Source: Azorinus chamasolen (taxonomy: Eukaryota; Mollusca; Bivalvia; Cardiida; Solecurtidae). Taken from it: a stretch of DNA of 64,000 bases. Below, piece by piece: positions 12,301 to 27,300 of the stretch. The stretch is taken from contig OY755236.1 of the NCBI GenBank assembly GCA_963576725.1, forward strand, positions 71,332,379 to 71,396,378, in the 5' to 3' direction. The position numbers and the translations under genes are program-made. How positions within the stretch are numbered: position 1 is the stretch's first letter; the number at the start of each line of letters is the position of its first letter. Below the pieces are notes generated by a model. That model had not been told where the DNA came from. It did no database searches and saw nothing but the letters and a program-made list of their open reading frames with translations.

Positions 12301-15300
12301 GAGACGGTACTTTTTGGCCATGGCAGAAACTGTGAAATATTATCTATATTATGTCATGTCATAAGCAAACAGAGCAGACCCTGATCAGATGGCTCCTACA
12401 TGCGTCATCTGATCTTGGTCTACTCTGTTTGCCAAGGGATAGAAAGGCATATTTATGGAGTAAAGAGTTAACCAGTTTAGGAAGACAAATGAAAACAGAG
12501 TAGACCCAAATGAGATGGCTCAAGTAGGAGCACATCTGATCAGAGTCTGCTCTGTTTGCTTTTGGAATATATATACAGTGAAACCCCGCTAATGCGACCA
12601 CTGAATGAATAAAAATGGATGTCTTTATAAGCAGGTGGTTGCTTACTGCAAGACAAAAGTAATGCAGAAAGCTCCTCTAGGAGCTTTCTGCATTACTTTT
12701 GTCCTGCATTAAGCTACCACCTGCATCTAGCACCCAGAATTATACCCATTTTAGGTGGTCGCATTAGCGGGTTTTACTGTATATCTAATTCCAGTTTCTG
12801 CCATGTCTATTTCACTCTTTCTCTGTATGAATATTAATACATGTATAAGAAATAGTCACATCACAAATATTTACAAGCTGAATTTTTAGAATAGCATAAT
12901 GTACACATGCTTTTTTGTATTGGTAATACATGAAGAGTTAAACCTATTATAATTTTATAAAGCAAACAGAGCGGACCCTGATCAGATGGCTCCTACAGGA
13001 ACCATCTTAGCAGTGTCTACTCAGAGTGAAGTGTTTGAAACTGCATTGAAAGGTTTTTTATATGAAGGAAAAGGTTAATTTTGTGTTCACATGCCTTTAT
13101 AAAGATTCAGCTAATGAAAAGTCATGGTGTCATAACTTTTTTCATGAATATTCATAAGGTAAAGGGTTATAGGAATATTTCACTCTAATATTTGCAAACC
13201 GCAACAAGTGGAGACAAATACATGTACTATATATCATGAGTTTAATATGGTATGCAACGTTCATTTCACATCCGCAATCTTAGTATTCTGTACGTAAGAA
13301 AACTGGAATAGGCAGACATTGATCTGACATTGCATTAGAAACCAAGCAGCTAATCCAGCTCTACTGTGTGTGAAAATATCCAAGTGTCAAGTTTCCAAAC
13401 TAAAAAACTAGAAACAGATGTATGTTATAAGCAAACAGAGCAGACCCTGATCTGATGGCTCGTACAGGAGTCATCTTATCTGGGTCTACTCTATTACCAA
13501 ATGTGCCAGCAGGCACTCTATTGAGTAAAGGGTTAATAATCCAGAGTAAGAGCTGTTTTTGATAGTTTGCGTAGAGATATTTTACTGTATGAGTGAATGG
13601 TGTACATTTCCTACCTTGCCATACATGGTCTTGAACATTACAGCTATCTGTACTCTCTGCTGGTTGGATCTCTGGCTGATCACTCCAATAATGGCCTGTT
13701 CATCAGTTCCTGGAAATAGTGGTTACTTAAAGAGGTTAAACCATTCCCACTTAACCCATTCCCTCATATTGACGCCTTTTGACGCCTCTGCAAAAGTCAC
13801 CTGTTGAAACCATTGTGATAAATAGAGCATTTGCTCCTATAGGAGCAAATGCTCTATTTATCACAATGGTTTCAAACTACAAAATTCTAAAATTTTCCTT
13901 TTCTTTATTTAATGCTCCTTTTCGATAGATTTATTCAAAACAGTTGTATCTAAAAATAGCCTATGAGGTAATGGGTTAAAGATGCTTTTGCATGATTCTA
14001 GATTTTTTTGTCAATGCAAAAACTTCCCTCGAAAAGTTTACATTAAAAAAATCAGCTAATACATATTCATGATGTTATTATTTCTTTCATAAATATTGAA
14101 GGAGGAAAGGGTTAAAATCTGATGCTATATATCCTTGGCATGCTCAAGTATGTTTCAAAACATATTTGGACAGGTTTTCAAACTTTTGTTGCTATTTTCT
14201 GCATTTTATAGCTATACAGGGTATATTTACCTGCTCCCTTCATTGCTTTTCTTATGATTTCAGCATCTTTTTCTGCTGAAAAATTTGGCATTGCTCTTAC
14301 AGTTGGGCGTGGCACACCATGGATACCCATATTCTGGAACTGCTTGGCTGTTTGATCCATTGCACCAGGTGCCACCTGAAACATTAAGATGCATGCCTCT
14401 ATTCAATAATTATCTTAATTAAGGTTCGACAAATCATTGGTTATTGTTGTTCTAGACATGTAAATGTAGCCGGGTAGAGATTGTGGTGAAATAAGTTGAT
14501 AGGCTTTACTGTGTGGCTTGGCAGCTCAGTCGGTAGAGTGTTGGCATGGTAAGCCAGAGGCCCTGGGTTCGAGTTCCAGTCGAGTCACAACTTTTTCACC
14601 ATGTTACATTTGGCGCCCAACGTAAATAACCCGCAGGGTGATTTATATGAAGATAATATGATGATTATATGAAGATAATGTGTAGTAATAGGAAACACGT
14701 GGAGTGTTCTTTGAGTAAGAATTCGGGACGAATTCTTGTGTAGTCCCTACAGGGGGCCGTCTGATCAGGGTCTACATGTACTCTGTTTGCAAAGGCTTTT
14801 AAAGGCATATTTATGGAGTAAAAGGTTAATATTCACCATGCCATTATTTCTAACATGAACATTCATGGATATGGGTTTAGAAACATATTCTACCATTTAC
14901 TACATGCACTTTCAATAGCTCAGTTGGGAAAATTTAGTATCAGTAGAATGCCATGTGTTCACACTACCCTCTCACATAGTGCCCTGGAATTAAGTTTTAC
15001 TTGTAAGAGGTAGGTGCATTGGTAACTGTTCCCAGAAACACATCTACAGTAAAACCCCTCTAAACCAGAATTCTAGTAGAGAAGAATTTAGGCAGGTGGC
15101 TGCTTAATGCGGAGTGAAAGTCATGCAGAAAGCTCCTCTAGGAGTTTTCTGCATGACTTTCACCCTGCATTAATCTGCCACCTGTATCAAAAACCGATAT
15201 TTATACTAAATTTAAAGTCCTGTTTAGAGGGGTATTACTGTACTCACATTCAGCAGGCTGCTGTTAATTTACATATGCCAATCTTTCTCATTTGTCTATG

Positions 15301-18300
15301 TTTACATGACATAAGCCTAGTTCACTAACCTGTCCAGGTGGTATTGATCCTGGGGCTCCTGGTTGTCCTGCACCTGGTGGTCCATAACCTGGTTGTCCTT
15401 GTGGTGCATAACCAGGTTGTCCTGATGGTGTTGGTCCATAACCTGGCTGCCCTGCAGCTGGCGGCCCATAGCCCGGCTGTCCTGCAGCTGGTGGCCCATA
15501 ACCTGGCTGTCCTTGTGGTGCATAACCAGGTTGACCTGACTGTGGTGGCCCATAACCTGGCTGCCCTGGTGGCTGTCCATAGCCTGATTGCTGAGGTGGA
15601 GGAACTGGAGCCCCTTGACCTTCAGATAAGTAAACTATGTGTATGCCATGCTTGGTAAATTTAGGGCACATAATTCTAACCTTATTCACTAAATTTTGAT
15701 ATGATGGTTTGTACAGTTTGGTAAAGGGTCACCTAAGCAACATGTCTGCAAAATCATATTTAAATCTACCCAGTGGATTAAAGATATTTTAAATATTCAC
15801 TACACTGCTAGTAGTCAAATAAGGAAATTTAGCCCCACCTCTTGCAGCCATATTTTTCAACAGCTTTTTAAGTTTTTGTAGTGGGTCACCTAAGTAATAT
15901 TTTGCCAAAAATACACTGAAATCTTGCCAATGGCTTTAGAGAAGATTATCGAAATTTTCTCTATAGCCATATAGGGAAAAGGAGTCCCACACTGGCAATC
16001 ATGCTGTTTGATTAATCAGAAGCTTTTGAAATTCCAACCATAGCTATATAAGAAAAATTAGCCTCTCCCCGGGAGGCCATGTTGTTTTTCTAACAAATCA
16101 AAATATTTTGAACAAAACTGGTAGAGGGTCACCCAAGGATCATTTCTTGTGACAGAGGAGAAGATTTTTGTAAATTTTCAACTACATGTACAATGTATAG
16201 CAATAAGGATATTTAGCTCTGCTCCAGGCAGCTATGTTTTTAACCCTTTCCTCCATAAATACCTCTTACTATGCCTCTGTAGAAAATACTAGAAATCACC
16301 TGTTGAAATGATTGTGATAACAACGGTTTCAAATCACAAAATTCTAAAATTTTCCATTTCTCTAGTTAGTGCTCCTTTTCAGTAGATTTATTCAAAGAGG
16401 TTGGGTCTAAAAATAGCCTATGGAGTAAATGGTTAAAGTATCAAAATGGTTTGAAAATGTTTGGCAGCAGATCCACTAAGGATCACTCCTGAAAAATGAT
16501 ATTGAAATCTGCCCAAAGGTTTCATTGAAGACTTAAAACAATCCACGTTAGAAGCTAGTCTTATCAATCTTGCAAATTCAAGCAGAGCAACATTTTTCAC
16601 AAGGCAATACATTTAAATGTAAGTGACTGATCTAAAAGTTTTAAAACTTTATCTGTGCTACATGTATGTGTATTTATTAACAAGTTTCTCTTAATTTGTT
16701 ATTTACTCAGACATGTACCTCAATAGGAACACCTCAGGGACTTCTATGTTATCACCTGCAAAACAAAACTTAATCCTTCTCTTGCTGAATTTTAAAATAC
16801 ATTTCTCCTTCTTTACCCATGCCTTGTATGATTACATATATCTTCACTGTGTACAAGTATTTCGCTGTGCAATCACTGCTGTGGAGTGCACTGGTTGCAC
16901 AATTAACTTTTAAATAGTGCAGACCCTGATGAGACAGCTCCTGCAGGAGCTGTCTCATCTGGGTCTTCACTATTTACAGGTAGGTATATTGACGTGGATA
17001 GCAAGCGAAGGGTTAAGTCAACATACTGAGAAGCTACTTTCAAACTGACCTTGCAGAATCAAGAGTAGTGATTAAAATGTAATTTTGAGAAACTAGCAAG
17101 ACATTTTGAAACATAAAATGATTGAGATGTTAGAAATTACTTCAGCTTTGTTGACTGTTTTGTTCTTACTGGCTGAATACCAAGTGATTATTACGATTAT
17201 TTGTACCAACAAATGCAAACTTTGTCAAGACAAACCACACAAGTTAAATGATTGTATCACAGAACTAAATGTATACAAGGTACTTTTTCCGAGCTTGCCA
17301 GAAACCGCAGAGTAGTTACAATTGACATGTACGTATGTCAGGCACAAATGATCAGGCATTGTCCAATACTTTTACATTTCCCCCTGTATATATATAATAT
17401 ATATACATATATATCCCTTTACAGTTTAAGTTTAAACACTGAATTTTCAATTGGACTATTCCAAAATTCAGACAGGTCAAGCTTACCATGAATATTCAGG
17501 GATGTTTTTTAAAGGAGAATTGATAACATGACAAACAGTGCAGACCCTGATGAGAAGACTACTCTAGAAGCCTTCCTATCTGGGTCTACACTGTTTATAA
17601 AAGGTAATTAAGGACTCATTCCCACACTGAAAGGGATACATATCAAAACCAATGACTAAATGGAAATGAGCTGTACAAGCAGGTAATAACAACAGATATG
17701 AAATTCATGTTTTGTTTATTAGTTGCCAGATACAAATACAACGAAGCAAGATAGAGATACAAGATATCAACAATGATATAACAATCACTTTCCTAAAAAC
17801 CCTTCTTCAACAATTAAAGTTACTTGTTTTTCATAGTGTTTGTTTGTTTCCATGCATATCACAGCCATCTACTTGAATTGTGAGCAAGATTTAAAAAATA
17901 GTTGTCTAAAATTTCAGCATTTAAAATTTAATATTATTTTTGCATCACAACATAAAAAATTAATCATTTACTCCACAAATATATATATATATATCAGCTG
18001 AAGTGTTACAATTGCATTCTGAACAAGCGACTGGTTGACCATGGCACAAAGTGTATCATCAGGTCTATAAGGAAACAGAGCCAACCCAAATCTAATGACT
18101 CCTATAGGTGCCATCTAATCTGGGTCTACTGTTTGTACAACTGCCAAAAGGCATATCTATGGAGTAAAACCTTTACTCCATAAATACGACTTTCTACACC
18201 TTTGCAAACAGAGTAGACCCAGATCAGACGGTTCCTATAGGAGTCATCTGATCAGGGTCTGCTCTGTTTGCTTATGATATAATATAGATATGACTGTACA

Positions 18301-21300
18301 GTTTCTGCCATGATTAAACAAATTCTGTGTCTATGTGATATTATAACAATAAATCTAATTAATATTCATGACATAATTATTTCTTACATGAATATTCATG
18401 GAGGAAAGGGTTAAAGGTTTAAATGGTTATACTAACAATCAGAGCACAAAAAAATATTGCTTCCTGTATTTGAACGGTCAAAAATGTGCAAGTGACTGGA
18501 TCTATCACAATAACATGGTGGGGAAGAATAAATGTCACTTAAACCTTCTCTTGCTGAATTTTAAAATAAATTTCTCCTTCTTTACCCATGCCCTGTTGTA
18601 TAATTACATATATCTTCACTATATACATGCATTTCGCTGTGCAATCACTGCTGTGGAGTGCACTGGTTGCACAATCAACTTGTAAATAGTGCAGACCCTG
18701 ATGAGACAGCTCCTGCAGGAGCTGTCTCATCTGGGTCTTCACTATTTACAGGTAGGTATATTGACGCGAATAGCAAGCGAAGGGTTAACCCTTACCATCA
18801 TGATATTTTTGTGTGAATTGGTCACTTCATGAATATTCATTAACTTATTGGTGGCTAAGGCACATTGCTTATTAAAGTTTTGTACTCCAAACATTACAAA
18901 AAACAAAGACATTTACTTCATTGCGATACTAGTAAAAATGCTTTACTTATGGAAATAAGGGCTCTAAATCACCACATTATGTACATAAACTCAGAACCAA
19001 AACAAAGTGCATAGATTATTTGTCACAATATTTACAGCTTCTAACTTTTAATCATATCATGATGGGGCAATCAGAAAGAAATAACAGACATTTCCTTGAT
19101 TTCATTTTTTGCACAAATTATGATGCAACAATCTATTCAGGAACAACAATAATTGGCTAAGAATTTGACAAAAGTAAAGATTTTCAAAATGAAAGTACCC
19201 TATCGATTGAACTCAGATAAAACAAAATACAGAATGTACTATGTAAATGTGATATATTACATTCTAACATGCATCCTTCACCTCTCACTGTCATTCCATT
19301 GCACATGCATTGATAAATATTCATAAAGACTGTAAAATAGAAGAAAAGATGAACAGGCACGTCCAAAAGAACACTTGTCACCTGCGGAAAGTTTGACAGA
19401 TAAGACATGACACAAAAAAGTGTCACAGACAGATGGATTCTCTAAGTGAAGCCCTGCTACAGCAAGTGACACAAAAAAATTCTAAAATTCCTTTATGTTT
19501 CCTATATTCATACAATAAAACCCTCTAAACCAGACATCAAAATAAGTATCAAAACCAGTCTTTGAGCCAGGTAGCAGCTTTATGCAGGTTGAAAGTCATG
19601 CAGAAAGCTCCTAGAGGAGCTTTCTGCATGACTTTCACCCTGCATTAAGCAGCCACCTGCCTATAAAAACACCTAAAATTGTTCTGTTATAAAATTCTGG
19701 TTTAGAGGGATTCTACTGTATACCCTTTACTCCATGAATAGTCACGTCGGAAAAAATGGGTGCATGAATATTAATCAGCTTCATACATGTATTATCTATA
19801 ATGGCAACTGAACAAGAAGAGTTTTGGCACTGGTAAAAAACAGAGAATCATTTCTATAGAATTCCATAAGCAAACAGAGCAGACCCTGATCAGGGAGCTC
19901 CTACATGAGCTGTCTGATCTGGAACTCTGGATCTACTCATTTGCAAAGGCATTAAAAGGTGTATCTAAGGAGTAAAGGGTAAGATATACATGTACATTAT
20001 ACACTAACATTACACAACAAATGTCAATCATAACTAAACACTTACTACAGTTCATTTTGTTCTACAAGTCGTTTAGTCTAAACCTCAAATCCATTCATTA
20101 CATTAATTTCAAGGATAAAAAAATTATATATTTTGCATATCCCTCAATAAAATGTACATAAATCTGTTCTGAAAGGTGGTTGTAAACAAATTTATAAAAT
20201 GCATTGTTGCAATTCAAGAAAAAGCGACCTTCATAGCAATCTGAAAGATTTTCAATTACAACTACAATTCCAGAAGTTATTTTTTCTCTTCTACTTCTCT
20301 TAAAAATCAAATTGTTAGGATTATGAAGAGATGCCTAGTTAGTCTGTCTCTCATCTGGATCTAAAATGACTAAAAGACTTTCCCCTTGCATTAATTTCCC
20401 ACCTGTCTGACCGAAATTGTTCAGATTATCTAGGTTTTAATGAAGTTCAATGAGTAAAAAAAAAAAAAGAGAAGAAAATTCAAATACATGTAATGACTAT
20501 CCATACACACTCTCCAGACCACTATGAAGTACCGGTATACATTATGATCAATCTTTATTATACAAAGTGACAAATATTCTAGCAGACTCGTGCATTAGCC
20601 CTGCCCACATGTATATAGGTTAGCGTAGTAGAAGTGGCTTCTGGGAAGGGTTTTATTGTGAGTCAAGCTCAATATGGTCGTTGCTGAGGGTAACCTGAAA
20701 GTAAATTTGAAAAATGTCTCAACTCATGCTCCTTAAAAATTAACCCTTTCCCTGTTCTATATTTAGTCCAAATTTCAATACCTATTGAATATTCATGGAC
20801 AAAATAGTCAGTATGAAATGAGGAAGGAGCCGTCTGATGTAGGTCTTCTCTGCAAATGCGTGAAAAGGCATTTATATGAAGGAAAGGGTTAAATGTAAAA
20901 TGAAATAGATTTGATTTTTTCCCTTAAATTTTGAAATAATATTTCAGGTACAGACATACAGTGCCAAGAAGAGTAAACAAATTTCAGGTCTCTTGTAGCA
21001 CTATTTGTCAATGATTAAATAATAATCCATTAAGTTAACCTCCCCCTCATATGAACGCCTTTTCATGCATAAATTTGCAAACAAAGTAGACCCAGATCAG
21101 ACAGCTCCCATTGGATCAGGGTCTGCTCTGTTTGCTTTTGATATGATACAGATCTAATTCTATAGTTTTTGTCAAAGCAAAAAAATTCCTTGAAAAATTT
21201 ATACATTATAAAAATTCAGTTAATAAACATTCATGATGTCATTATTTCTTACATGAATATTAAAACAGGGAAAGGGTTAAAGGCAGTTTGTTCTTCATTC

Positions 21301-24300
21301 AAAAGATATCACTCCCCAAAAGCCATTTGCCTATAAATCTAACCCTTTTGGTGAGGATTACAAGGTGGTCAGGGTTGTAGATGTAGCAAGCTCACGTACA
21401 TTTATGTAATTGGCAACAGTTAAAAACACTCCAACAGTAGCTATTAAAGTGAAGGTCAGGGGTGTGATTGACCCAAGAGCTGAGGGGAGGAAATATTTCG
21501 GCGCGGGGTTTGGGGGCCGCTTTAGGCCCCCAATGGGGTCCAGGGGCAAAGCCCTGGTGGGGGTGACAGGGGGCGAAGCCCCCTGCCGAAAATGAAAAAT
21601 AGGGCTTTAAAGGTCAATTGGAAAGCTCTCCCTGAGCTCTTCTGGTTCAAAATTTAAAACTTAAAAACACACCAAAAAAACAAACAACTGCACTGTACTA
21701 AATACCATTTTATTACTAGAGCTGGTGTTGAAGACAAAAACATAACTTCATAATGTTAATCCACTTTCAAAACTTCTATTGAGGCCAACTGGTCTAGCAC
21801 AACTTTTCCTTCTTTCTCATCAAAGTAATTACAAATCACTGTTGGTACAAAATGTATGTTTGTTATTGTTGCTTGATCAAGGTTTAGCAAAACTGATGTT
21901 TTCTTCAGCTTCTCTACTGTTTTCCTAGTCATAGTTTCACCAAGTCTATGAGGCTGAAGTGCAAACCATACTCAGGTTCTGTAAAGCTTTGATGTCCTTC
22001 GCAAGTTCTTTGGCTAAGTCAATCAAGACCTGTACCATGGACAGAGGTAGATTCCTCTCAGCAATGACACCAAGAACTATTGCCTGAAAAAAGAAGAGTG
22101 AAAGGAATTACTAATATGCAACTGTTTGAACAAGACAAACCTCAGTTTGATGTTTCAACTTCTGCTCATGAACTAGTTTTTAACCCTTCACTCTATAAAT
22201 ACTCCTTTGCAAACTGAGAAGGCCTGTAGGAGCAGTCTGATTTGGATCTGTTCAATTTGCTTCCAAAAATTATTATAAATTAATCTAATAATACTTCATG
22301 ATGTCTTTATTTCTGATACGAATTATAAATATTCATAAAAAAAATAGTGAAGTACAAAAGAATGCTCTTGCAATATTCTCCAGTCTTTTTGAAGTAACCA
22401 GAAATTCCAGCATAAAATAACAAATTTCCGTGCACATGATGATGCAATTATAAACAGATTGATCTTAAGTATGGCAAAATGTTGCATAAATGTAGAGAAA
22501 AATAGAGAAAATATGGCCCTCGGGTTCATGGATGGAATACTCTGGCTCAGTATGATTTAAAGTCTGTTATTGCTTTTTTTTATTTTTCTGATTGTAATTT
22601 ATTTCTTGTCATCACTGTCATTGAAATATTTTACTAATAGTTGACATGCACCTTCTCATAAAATTCAGGAACCAGCTGCAGGTTAGTTATTCATTGAAAA
22701 TCAATCACATATTTTAAACACTTTTTTGCTCCTACCTGTGTACTTGCTGTTCTGTCTTCAAGTAATACTACAGGAACAGGTGTTTCACATTCTTTGATAC
22801 GTTTTTGAAAATTGGGTGAATACCATAGTTTGTCATCTTCAGATTGTCCACCGGTTACGTAGGGCAGTAACTTACTTTCTGTTGGTTTTAATCACATTTT
22901 CCTTCTCTGTGTGTCAGATGAAGAACTATGTTCTACAATAGCAAGCTTCCCTCTTTGCAGTATGTAATCAATTTGTCGCACACACAACACCTCGCTGTTT
23001 TCTGTCAATGACAACTTCAGACATACACGAGGACACGCTGTCATTTTTCAGTTTCTTGCCAGTCCCGCTTGAACTTATTCCTACTGCTAGTGTCAATACG
23101 CAGAATTTCCGCTGAATCAGCTGTCCGATAAAATATTATTGTCATTTTAAGTCCATTTGATTCAAATACAGCAATAGTTTGAGATGTTGCCACATTTTTT
23201 TACGTTTGTTGTGAAAGTTCGCTAACAATTTGGGAGGAAACGGATTTGTAACTCATGCAAGGATAACAGCGATTTGATTGGTGTATGCACGAAGATTTGG
23301 CCAATCGGATTCCGCGTAGTATAGGTAAGATGAAGCTGAAATGGCACAGGGTAAATCCGCGGCGAGACTAATTCCCGGACCAGACTGGACGCGGATTTGG
23401 GGATGCAAAGGGAGGTCATGTGACATAGAAAACTGATTTCCTGTTAGACCTCTTATCTGGTAAGGACACAAACTTAAGAAGGAATAATGAAATGGGCGAA
23501 TCAGTTTGTTAATGCACTTCCAGCTTTTCTTGAAAAGGGTTAGATTGCTAGAGTGTCAGCATATTCTTGACCAAATATTGTAGCTATCTACAACAAGCAT
23601 GCACACACATGTACAACAAATATACAGATATATATGCGGTGGCAACATGCATACATACCAGAACTAGGATATTCTATGTATTCCAAAAGCAATCAAACAT
23701 TTGATCAGGAAAGAAAACTCTGACACTTTGAAACAAGATGGAATAACCTGGTAAGCATGATATTACCTGCATTTGCAAAACGTTTAGAACCAGATGAGAC
23801 AACAAAACACATGATATCTCATCTGTCTCCGAACAGTTTGTCATGAATTTAGATTTGCAGCTTTGGTAAGATTTCAGAAATACTTAACTCTTTCCCTAAT
23901 GAACACATTCATCCGATAAGTTTTAAAACGTTCATCTTGCAATTTTGGCTTAGCCAAAAGCTGTAGGATCAGATCTATATAATTTGATAAGCAAACAGAG
24001 CTGTTCCTCTTCAGACAACCTCCAACAGAACTGTCTGATCTGGGTCTACTCTGTGTGCAAAGGCATGAAAAGGCGTCTTTATAAGAGAAAGAATAATTAA
24101 CAGACAACACTTTCAGCAGACAACAAATTATCTCAGCACATAAAGGCGTAAGATCTGCTGCAAATTGAAGGGCTATTTGTGATTAGGGAATAAATTGTAT
24201 GTCATTTATCAGAAACAATAACCATTGCCTTGTCATGTAAACCCTTATCAGGGGTCAAGTATCAATGTTGCAACTCATCTAAATAGCGTGAACATTTTAT

Positions 24301-27300
24301 TATTTTTCCAGTTCCCTATTTCCTCATTATGACAATTGATAGGGATGTCACTGCACATGTGTTAGGAAAAATAATTTAATATTTTTCCATAAAAAGAAAA
24401 CCATTTCGTATGATATTTTTCCATAAAAAGAAAAATAATTTCATTGGATATTTTTCCATAAAACAAAAAGAAGTAAAACACAACTGTATTGATAATAATG
24501 GTGAAACCAATTTAACTATGACAATACTTTTGAAATTAGTGTAACATACTTTGATGCTGAGAAAAAATATCTACATAGGCTATTAGTCTTTTTTTGCAGT
24601 TCTATTTTAAGAAACTCTTGAACTCTTTGTACGTTAAATAATTCATGTCTGCTGGACTGTTGTCTGTATTATTTTTAACAAAAAATATTATTACTAAATT
24701 TTGCAGAAATAAAGGGACAAATGGTCTAGATCTAAGATCAAACCACACACAGAGTTGGACCAATCCAGATCAAGACTGTTTGCATAGGTCATCACTGGTC
24801 CATTAACCCTTCACTCCATGAATATTCATGTAAGAAATGATGATGTGATAAACATTAATCAGATTATAGCTTTAAAATTGCATATTAACACATGACATTT
24901 TTGCCAAAGCAGAAACTGTGGAATGAGATTTATATTATTCCACAAGTAAACAGAGCAGACACAGATCAGATGGCTCCTATCTAGGTCCAATCTGTTTACA
25001 AAGGCATAGAAAGGTGTATTTATTGATTAAAGGGTTAAATCTACCACAGGGGAGTAAAGAGATAACTAGCTAGCTGCTACATAGCAAAGCAACATCTGTC
25101 TACCATAGAATTAATCAATTCTCATACAAACTTACCTTGGGGATATCCACCTGGGGGTGGAGCACCACCTCCAACAAAACCTGAAATATTGTAATATAAA
25201 ATTTTTAAACTCTTTGCAAGCTAGCAGTGAATTTATTATTACCTATGCAAACAGTCTAGATACAGGAGATACAGTTTTTGTCACAAAGAAAATTTTACGT
25301 TATAAATATTCAGCTAATAAATATTCATGATGTCATTATTTCTTACATCAATCTAGAACATAGAAAGGGTTAAGTTGTCACTATTGAGAGCTTCTTCTAA
25401 AGTATTCTATTCCTGTTCCATATCTATATAAGAAATAATGACATCAGGAATATTCATGAGAAGAATTTTTATAACATAAACTTTTCAAAGGAATATTTTA
25501 CTTTAACAAAAACTATAGAATTACATCTGTATCATGTCAAACAGCAAACAGAGCAGATCCTGATGAGACGGCTCCTATAGGACCTATCCAATCCAGGTCT
25601 ACTCTGTTTGTAAATGCATGAAAAAGTGTTTACATGAAGGAAAGGATTAAGTCAGAAAGTGTTTATATGAAGGAAAGCTTTAAGTCAGACCCACCTCCGC
25701 CTCCTTGTGGGCCTGGAGCTGGATATGCTGGGTTGGGTGCTGGATAGCCTGCTCCTCCAGCTGGGTACATGTTTGGTTGCATTGGGGGTGGGCCATATCC
25801 TGCATGGGGTTGGGGTGGGGGCACCGTGCCAGTTGGGTAGCCTCCTGGATAGCCACTTGCACCTGGTGGGTAAGCAGGTTGTCCAGGGTATGCTCCATGA
25901 GCTCCATGGGGTGCACCCATGTGTCCTCCATGGGGCATTCCATGTCCACCATGATGCATGCCATGTCCGCCATGGGGCATACCATGTCCCCCTGGGTACA
26001 TGCCCTGAGAAGATTAAGTTATAAGTAAGAATACATGTAATGAAGTTTTCATACCTCAAACAAGAATATTTATGTTACAATGTGTCATTCTTCAAAATAC
26101 ATGTATTCATTAAATGATTTTTTTAAATGTCACATTAACATATATATTTGATATATTTGGCCATGAAAGAAACTGCAGAATGAGTTCTGTAAAATTCAGG
26201 GGACAAAATTCACTTGTCTGCTCGTCCTGCGTGTAATTTTCTCTTCTTTGTCTATATTGCAGGACTAGTGAGTATTTTGTGTTGCCTTCTTTGTCTATAT
26301 TGCAAGACGAGTGAAAATTTTGAAAACATAAATTTTGTGCCCTGAAATTCCATAAGCAAACAGAGCAGACCCAATCAGATAGTTTTGCAAACTTTATCAC
26401 ATACTGTATTAGTTATACAGTTCTTTCCCAGGGTACATGACGATTTATTCCCGGCTGAGGAAAATCATGTTGCCCGAGCCGTTAGGCGAGGGTTACATGA
26501 TTTTACCAGCCGGTAATAAATCGTCATGTACCCTGGGAAAGAACTGTATAACGAATTTATTATACTGCAAAGTTTTACGGTTCGAATAATTTATATAAAT
26601 CCATTTTGGCATGTTGAATCACTAAACACGCTAATTCCCCTAAAAGCGCCCCCATACATTAATTCTACTCGAAGGTATCCGAAGTGGTGTGTATTGTATT
26701 TCATCGGCGTTCGTGTTATTATAAATGGCTGGACGATATAATAACTCCTCTAAAATCTGTTTTATTGGTCATTTCAAACAATGATGTTTTTTAATTCATT
26801 TCTGCATTTTTTTTTCTTTAGGTATCAATAATTGTCTATTATGAATTTTGCTATTGTTTAGCCGAGTCGAGAAGTCGGTCTTTTGATTTCTGGCCATAAT
26901 ATGTGGGGCCTGCCATGGGGAATTTCTATGTACCCTGTCAGCTCACAGGGTACATGGACTAATGTACACGGCTAGTTAACCAATCAGAAGTGAGGATTTT
27001 ACTTTGCAGTATAATAAACATGATTGTACTGTTGAAAGAGTTCACTTAATATTAAATCATTAGTAGTTTATTAGGTGATTTTCTATCAGGTAGATCTAGA
27101 TAACTCTAATATACCCGGTACTCATAACTTTTATAATCAGATTAAATCATTGAATACAAAACCAAATCACAAGAATTATGTAGGTTACGGCTTGCTTTAA
27201 CCCCCTCCCGCATTCAAAACCCTTTTTAACACCTTTGCAAACAGAGTAGACCCAGATCAGACGGCTCTTACAGAAGCCTTCTGATCAGTGTCTGCTCAAT

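Noticed and set aside
14513..14589. Functional tRNA-Thr gene
   Set aside because: Anticodon GGT is atypical for eukaryotic nuclear threonine tRNA and there is no oligo-T terminator close by beyond a single T5 run; a retroelement head is more likely.
15317..15658. Alternative frames over annexin exon 5
   Set aside because: Low-complexity GYGPP repeats keep other frames open by chance.
21410..21595. Gly/Arg-rich open frame
   Set aside because: Falls in the GC-rich inverted-repeat block; no start context or homology.
25680..26059. Several overlapping open frames in both directions at annexin exon 3
   Set aside because: Shadows of the Gly/His/Pro-rich exon; only one frame joins neighbouring exons in phase.
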